Shown here: positions 59,377 through 64,000 of the stretch, piece by piece | Position numbering within the stretch: position 1 is the first letter of the stretch | Layout: every line of letters begins with the position of its first letter | Assembly (NCBI GenBank): GCA_963555705.1 | Contig: OY743184.1 | Span: forward strand, 26,932,639 to 26,996,638 | DNA from: Ligustrum vulgare | Taxonomy: Eukaryota > Streptophyta > Magnoliopsida > Lamiales > Oleaceae | Direction: 5' to 3' | DNA length: 64,000 nucleotides | Program-made: the position numbers and the translations under genes | Notes under the pieces: model-generated | Database searches by the model: none | What the model saw: the letters and a program-made list of their open reading frames with translations, nothing else | Told to the model about the DNA's origin: nothing

Positions 59377-61318
59377 GTCTTGATAAATAATCTGCAATAA
59401 CATTGTCAGTACCCTTAATATGAATAATTTCAAAATCATAATGACTAAGTTCTACTTGCCATCTAATTAACCTTTTATTTGCAATAGTTGGATCAATTTC
59501 TTTAGTTAACCAATATTTAACTTGTGTATTATCTGTTCTAATTTTGAATTTTGTAGTAACAATAAATAATTCAAACTTTTTAATAGCAAATTTTACAGCT
59601 AATAATTCTTTTTCATTTATATGATAATTAGTTTGAGTTTGAGTAAAACTGCCACTAGTGTACTGTGCAATCCTTTTCTCATCCTCATTTGGATAAATAT
59701 ATTTGAGTACTGCTCCCCATGCTGTTTCGCATGCATCGGTTTCTATAATCCAATCACATTCTTTTTTGGGTAATTCTAATTCTGGTAAATCTTTACAAAG
59801 GTCTTTAATTTTTTGTACTTCTTCTTCTTCGTCTTTAGACCATGGTGTCCATCTAGTTTTTCCTTTTAATCTTTTTTGTAATGGGATTAAATGTTTTGCT
59901 AAGTTAGGTACATATTTCCTAGTCTGATTTACAAGTCCTAAAAAGCTTTGTAATTGTGTTTTATCTTTTATATGATTGTCAAATTCTTATATTTTTGTAC
60001 CAATATGTTTTTGAAGTTTTATTCCTTCTTGGCATTTTATAGATCCCAAAAATTCTACTTTTTCTTTAGCTATCTCCATTTTTGTAGCTGATAATATAAT
60101 TCCATTATTCCTTACAATATCTATAAAAATATTTAGATGTTTTAAGTGGTCTTTTCTTGTTTCAGAGTAAATAAGAACATCATCAATATATACTGTAATA
60201 AAATGATAATAATCTTTAAATATTTTATCCATGTACCTTTGAAATTTTTCTGGACTATTTTTAAATCCAAAAGGTAATACATTCCATTCATAAAATCCTT
60301 GTGGTACCGTAAAAGCTGTTAAATGTCTAGATTCTTCAGTTAACATAATATGATAAAATCCTGATTTAAGATCAAATTTAGAGAAATATTTCTTTCCTCT
60401 AATTTGGTTAAATAATACCTGTTGGTTTGGTATTGGATATTTTAATTCTTTTGTATAAGTGTTTAACCTTTTATAATTAATTACCATTCTAGATTTTCCT
60501 CTTTTTTTTTCTGAATGTTTTATTACAATGAAGGCTGGACTACTATGTTTACTATTAGATTCTCTAATAAATTTCTTTTCTAGCATTTCTTTTATGTGCA
60601 TTTCAAATTCAGGTAATTCTTTTGGTATATGTTTAATTGGTTTTACATTAATAATCTTAGTGTCATCTTCTAGTATAATTTCTGCCATAGGCTTATTTAT
60701 GTGTCATTTTTCCAAAGGATTATCTCCTGATAATTTTAATAATTTTTCTGTAATATTTTTTATTACAATTTGATCAAAATGTTCTTGTACTAGATTTATT
60801 CTATTTTTATTAGGCAAAAACTGTGTTGTTTGTGTTAATTTTTGTCTATCCTCACCACGCTGAGCTGCTATATGAGGCATTTTTTCTCTACAGTAAGGAT
60901 CATTAATTCTTATTGCAATTGCTATATGGTGGCAAGGGGTAGATAAAAGTATAATTTTTTCATCAATAGTTATTGGATAATATTGTTTTATGAAGTTATT
61001 TCCTAATAATATATCCCCTGGCATATCATCAAATTGATATACATAAGGTATTTCTAATTCATATTTTCCTATTTGTATTTTAACATTCTTTGCTAGTTTA
61101 GTTATTAGGTGTGTGCTTCCATCAAATCCTGCAAGTATTACTCTTTCTTCATTATCTTTTTTATTACTCCACATTTCTGGGGGTAATACATTTTCTTTAA
61201 ATAAACAGGATGATGCTCCTGTATCAAACAATGCATGATAATTTCTGCTAAGATATCCATTGTAATTCATTTTGGTTAGTATATAAATATGTTCTCTTCC
61301 TCCTTGTATTTTGTTCAT
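59360..61318 (-). pseudogene. Caulimovirid pol: aspartic protease 2, reverse transcriptase, RNase H
   Basis: One frame starts at the ATG at 61318, overlapping the stop of the preceding ORF as ATGA. Protease: FDTGASS (residues 31-37) and GDILLGNNF (101-109). A TGA at 60704-60706 separates it from the RT, whose next ATG is at 60688. RT: SKFDLKSGF (first catalytic Asp), PFGFKNSPEKFQ and VYIDDVLIYSE with the YIDD box. A TAA at 59987-59989 precedes the RNase H, where D-E-D-D candidates are visible in ETDAC, NEKELLA, RTDN and NVIAD. The frame ends at 59360. Domain residues look preserved apart from the two stops. The enzyme set copies viral RNA into DNA in the cytoplasm. Confidence 0.92.
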
Positions 61319-61755
61319 AATAACCTTGGTATGACTAGATTTTCATTTTGTATTGTTAATAGCATTCTATCATCTTTTATGTAATATGGTTTTACTTGCT
61401 CTAAGAAATCTGTTCCTAATAATAATTCCGTATTTACCTTTCCTGTATGTTCTACATACATGTTTATGATTATTTCATTTCTTTTATTTATTCTTATTGG
61501 TAATTCTACATAAGTATCCATGGGATGAATATTTCCAAAGTAATCTTATATTTGAATTGAATTATTTGTTACTTTAAGTTCTAAGTCTCCTATTATGTTT
61601 TCTTTTATATGAGATACAGTTGCTCCAGTATCTATTAATACTTTCTGCTCTTTCCATTCTCCATTTATTCTAATTTCTATCATAACTTCAAATTGTTTTG
61701 TCTCATTTCTTTTAGATAGATTCATTCTTGGTATCTTTCTATGTATTTTTGTCAT
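61315..61755 (-). pseudogene. Separate caulimovirid aspartic-protease ORF (protease 1)
   Basis: The ORF starts at the ATG at 61755, six bases after the upstream stop. Its N-terminal half carries VLIDTGATVSHI (active-site DTGA at residues 42-45). A TAA at 61546-61548 interrupts it. The second half, in the same frame, has ELLLGTDFLEQ, the second conserved part of retropepsins, and ends at 61315 in an ATGA overlap with the next ORF. It is a retropepsin-like domain of about 145 codons distinct from the one fused to RT. Whether it is a second working protease, a duplicated domain or a binding module cannot be told by reading. Confidence 0.75.
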
Positions 61756-61758
61756 TAT

Positions 61759-63309
61759 TTATTTTTCTGAATCATTTCTATTTTCTATTTCATGTAATGA
61801 TTTTGTACTAGTATTTCTTCTTAGGCTAATTGATCTTCTTCCAAATTCTATTTGTGGTTTATCCATATTTACTAATCTTCTAGCTTGATTGAAATCTATT
61901 TCTATATCTTCTGGTATTGTCATTCTTGAATTTTCTTTAGCTGGTTTGTATTCCAATAAATTCTGAAATATGGGTTCTATTATATGTGTTCTTGTAGCAT
62001 TCTTAATTTTTACTTCATGTTTACTAGTAAAAGCATATATTGTTCTAATAGTTAAACTTATAGTTTTACTTCCTGGTTCCATATCTATCCCTCTTAACCT
62101 GTAATATAATGTTAAGGCTTTATTTTTATTTTGTTCTCCCATACTTATGCTGAAATTTGGTCTTATTGTAAATTTTACTTTTTGGTACATTAAGTTTCCT
62201 GTTACAATTCCTATTAGAGCATCTTGTACTGAACTTACAATTCTATCATTCATAATATAGAATTCTATAGGTGTATCTATTCCTTCTCTAAAATAGGCTT
62301 TTGCTATAATTTGTACGGCTCCTAAATATATGTTCTTTATTTTTCCTTTTAGTTCAGGATTCAATAGGTTTATTTCTTGTCTTATAATTTCTTCATTTAT
62401 TATAGGTATTAATGTATTTCCTGTAGTATCTCTTATGTCTATAGGGTGACTATGGTTTCTTGCTACATATGCTATTTCTTTGTTTTTCTGCCAAAATGGT
62501 AAATTAAATATTTCTTTTGGTTCTACATCTAATTTTGATTTTAAGATCTTCTCATACATTTTAGGATTAAATATTAATCTTTCATTTAGTTGTTCTTCAT
62601 TTTCTTCTAATTGATATTCATATTTTTTAGATGTACCTTCTTCACTAATTTGTCTAATCATATTTATAAATAAATATTCTTCTCCACTAGATTTATTAGA
62701 TTCACTTTCTTCTGAAGATTCTAATTCCATTATTGTATTTATTACTTCATGTTCTTCTAATTCATAAATTTCTTCATCTTCAGGAATTTCTTCCCATTCT
62801 TCTTCTTGTTCAATAGGTAATAAGTTATAATTTTCTTTTTCTATTAATGAGATATACATCATATTTTTCTTTTTATCTTTCTTAGGACATTCTGGAGATA
62901 TATGTCCTATTTCTCCACATGAATAGCATTTACATTTTCTAGGATTTTTAGGGTATGTTTTTGTTTTGTTTTGTTTTTGCCTTAAATATCTCTTGTATGG
63001 TACTCTATACCTTTTAAATGTTTTATTATATGGTTTTTTATATATATTAAATTTATTTCTAAATTTATCTTTTCTATAATATTTCTTTTTCTTATATTTT
63101 CTTTCTAGATGACATCTCCATTGTGTTGGTTTATATTGTAATTTATCACAGCATAATGGTTTTTTACTTGTTTTATGGAATTTTATCATATTATTTGCTT
63201 CCATACATTTTTCTTGTTGTCTCATTTCTATAAATTGTATTCTTGCTCCTAAACTATTATTACTTAATGGTATTTCTAATTTTTCCCAGTCCTTAAATAA
63301 TTCTAAATT
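61759..63309 (-). CDS. Caulimovirid coat-protein C-terminus with zinc knuckle, fused to movement protein
   Basis: Open from the TAG at 63310-63312 to a TAA at 61759. Counting from the first ATG at 63225, residues 30-90 are a Lys/Arg/Tyr-rich nucleic-acid-binding region. Residues 100-113 form a CX2CX4HX4C zinc knuckle (CYSCGEIGHISPEC), and an acidic linker spans 130-210. Residues about 235-400 resemble the 30K-type movement protein: YLGAVQIIAKAYFREGID, IMNDRIV with the conserved Asp, GIVTGNL and SLTIRTIYAF. Coat protein packages the DNA; movement protein opens plasmodesmata. The coat-then-movement order resembles cavemo- and solendoviruses as I recall them, rather than caulimo- or badnaviruses. 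The ATG at 63225 is probably internal to the viral protein. Confidence 0.85.
   Translation of the reverse strand, partial: NLELFKDWEKLEIPLSNNSLGARIQFIEMRQQEKCMEANNMIKFHKTSKKPLCCDKLQYKPTQWRCHLERKYKKKKYYRKDKFRNKFNIYKKPYNKTFKRYRVPYKRYLRQKQNKTKTYPKNPRKCKCYSCGEIGHISPECPKKDKKKNMMYISLIEKENYNLLPIEQEEEWEEIPEDEEIYELEEHEVINTIMELESSEESESNKSSGEEYLFINMIRQISEEGTSKKYEYQLEENEEQLNERLIFNPKMYEKILKSKLDVEPKEIFNLPFWQKNKEIAYVARNHSHPIDIRDTTGNTLIPIINEEIIRQEINLLNPELKGKIKNIYLGAVQIIAKAYFREGIDTPIEFYIMNDRIVSSVQDALIGIVTGNLMYQKVKFTIRPNFSISMGEQNKNKALTLYYRLRGIDMEPGSKTISLTIRTIYAFTSKHEVKIKNATRTHIIEPIFQNLLEYKPAKENSRMTIPEDIEIDFNQARRLVNMDKPQIEFGRRSISLRRNTSTKSLHEIENRNDSEK
62887..62928 (-). other. Zinc-knuckle motif of the viral coat protein
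   Basis: CX2CX4HX4C with all four ligands present, the retroviral-type nucleic-acid-binding finger. Confidence 0.95.
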
Positions 63310-64000
63310 CTATGAGTTTGGTAATTTAAAGAATATTTGGTTCATAATTTCCATACCATATGTTTCTTGATTATATTCTGCTTTTTCAAAATATTCTCTA
63401 AATTCACATGCAAATTGTTTAAAGTAACACATATCACATATTGATAGATTTTCTAATAAATATCTATGTCTTAGTCTTGAGCTAATTTTGGTATCTCTGT
63501 CTATTAATAATGTATATTATCTTTTTAATGCATCTTCATATCTGCTTAAAATAGTTCCTATTTCATCTTGGTCATTTCCTCTAACTTGTCCTATATAAGT
63601 TTCTGTTAAATTTCCCCACCATCTTTGCAGTGGTTCCTATAAATGTATTTTCTAACATTAATTGTAATTGCTTTCCTGTTAATTCTTTGGTATAGGTCAT
63701 CATAGCCATATATTTCATCCATAATTCTAATTCATGATCTACATCTCGCACACATCCTAAATCTATCCATCTTCCTTCTGAACTAATTTGTGTTTCCATA
63801 CTTCTCCGTGGTGTATATTCTATAGGATAATTTTTACTTGGCTTGGTGTAATATTTTTGTTGTGGTATAAAATTATTTGTTTTGAAATTTGTGTTTTGTC
63901 TTTGATTCATATAAATTTCTGGTGTATTTTGTGGATTAGTATTATTTGTATTTTCTTTTTTAACTTGGTTAGTTCCTGGTTGTTGTATATATTCTGGTGG
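63310..64000 (-). pseudogene. Caulimovirid coat-protein N-terminal and core part, broken and cut by the window edge
   Basis: The frame at 63581-64000 is open to the right edge; from the internal ATG at 63910 it reads YTPRRSMETQISSEGRWIDL and KLQLMLENTF-like helical sequence. A one-base frameshift near 63630 moves the coat-protein reading to the frame of the downstream ORF. In that frame a TAA at 63517-63519 and a TAG at 63310-63312 interrupt it. Readable core segments include GNDQDEIGTILSRYEDALK and LSICDMCYFKQFACEFREYF. No correction is offered here; the breaks show that this copy cannot make a normal coat protein. The start of the ORF lies beyond the window. Confidence 0.75.

Noticed and set aside
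59377..59439. Upstream start at 59439 for the transactivator-like ORF
   Set aside because: The extra 21 codons overlap conserved RNase H sequence in another frame and look like its shadow; the ATG at 59376 gives a minimal overlap.

Overview
The window looks like nuclear DNA of a dicot plant. It is AT-rich and dense in transposable elements, with plant-type prohibitin, RING-H2 (ATL), PPR and LOG sequences, hAT-type MITEs, Ty1-copia and Athila-like Ty3-gypsy remnants, and an endogenous caulimovirid (plant pararetrovirus). There are no bacterial operons, rRNA genes, convincing tRNA genes or CRISPR arrays. All calls come from reading the sequence; no database search was possible.

Layout, left to right. 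1-5.5 kb: repeat-rich DNA with a cysteine-rich ORF of possible viral origin, one exon-like piece of a LOG gene, a CpG-rich patch and a hAT MITE. 5.9-12.2 kb: minus-strand remains of a Sirevirus-like copia element (RNase H end of pol, an extra 3' ORF, several polypurine tracts), with broken pieces of a Rossmann-fold gene on both sides. 13.8-17.8 kb: a PPR fragment, a minisatellite and a truncated ATL gene. 17.87-18.9 kb: the only intact host gene, a type-I prohibitin with an uninterrupted CDS and site II/telobox promoter motifs. 20.7-30.5 kb: MITEs, a tandem duplication, two large minisatellite arrays in opposite orientation, and three hAT-type elements with identifiable target duplications.

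30.6-40.5 kb is a minus-strand Athila-like retrotransposon. Its protease reading frame is split by a solo LTR with a 5-bp duplication, and that LTR is itself split by a hAT-type element with an 8-bp duplication. 40.9-49.6 kb holds a second copia LTR with its polypurine tract and a nearly full-length degraded copia element on the minus strand. 49.6-53.0 kb is simple repeats: a long TC tract, a TGTGACC minisatellite and a GGGT-rich 80-bp repeat.

From 53.2 kb to the right edge lies the endogenous pararetrovirus. A short plus-strand part carries a small ORF, a tRNA-Met primer-binding site and a second small ORF that is broken by a 4.1-kb non-autonomous LTR retrotransposon with 5-bp duplications. 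The main part is on the minus strand and reads, from the right edge leftwards: coat protein with zinc knuckle, movement protein, a separate aspartic-protease ORF, a second aspartic protease joined to reverse transcriptase and RNase H, a transactivator-like ORF, then a promoter/poly(A) region. Only a few stops and one frameshift were found, so the copy appears fairly young. The coat-before-movement order and the two protease domains are its most unusual points.
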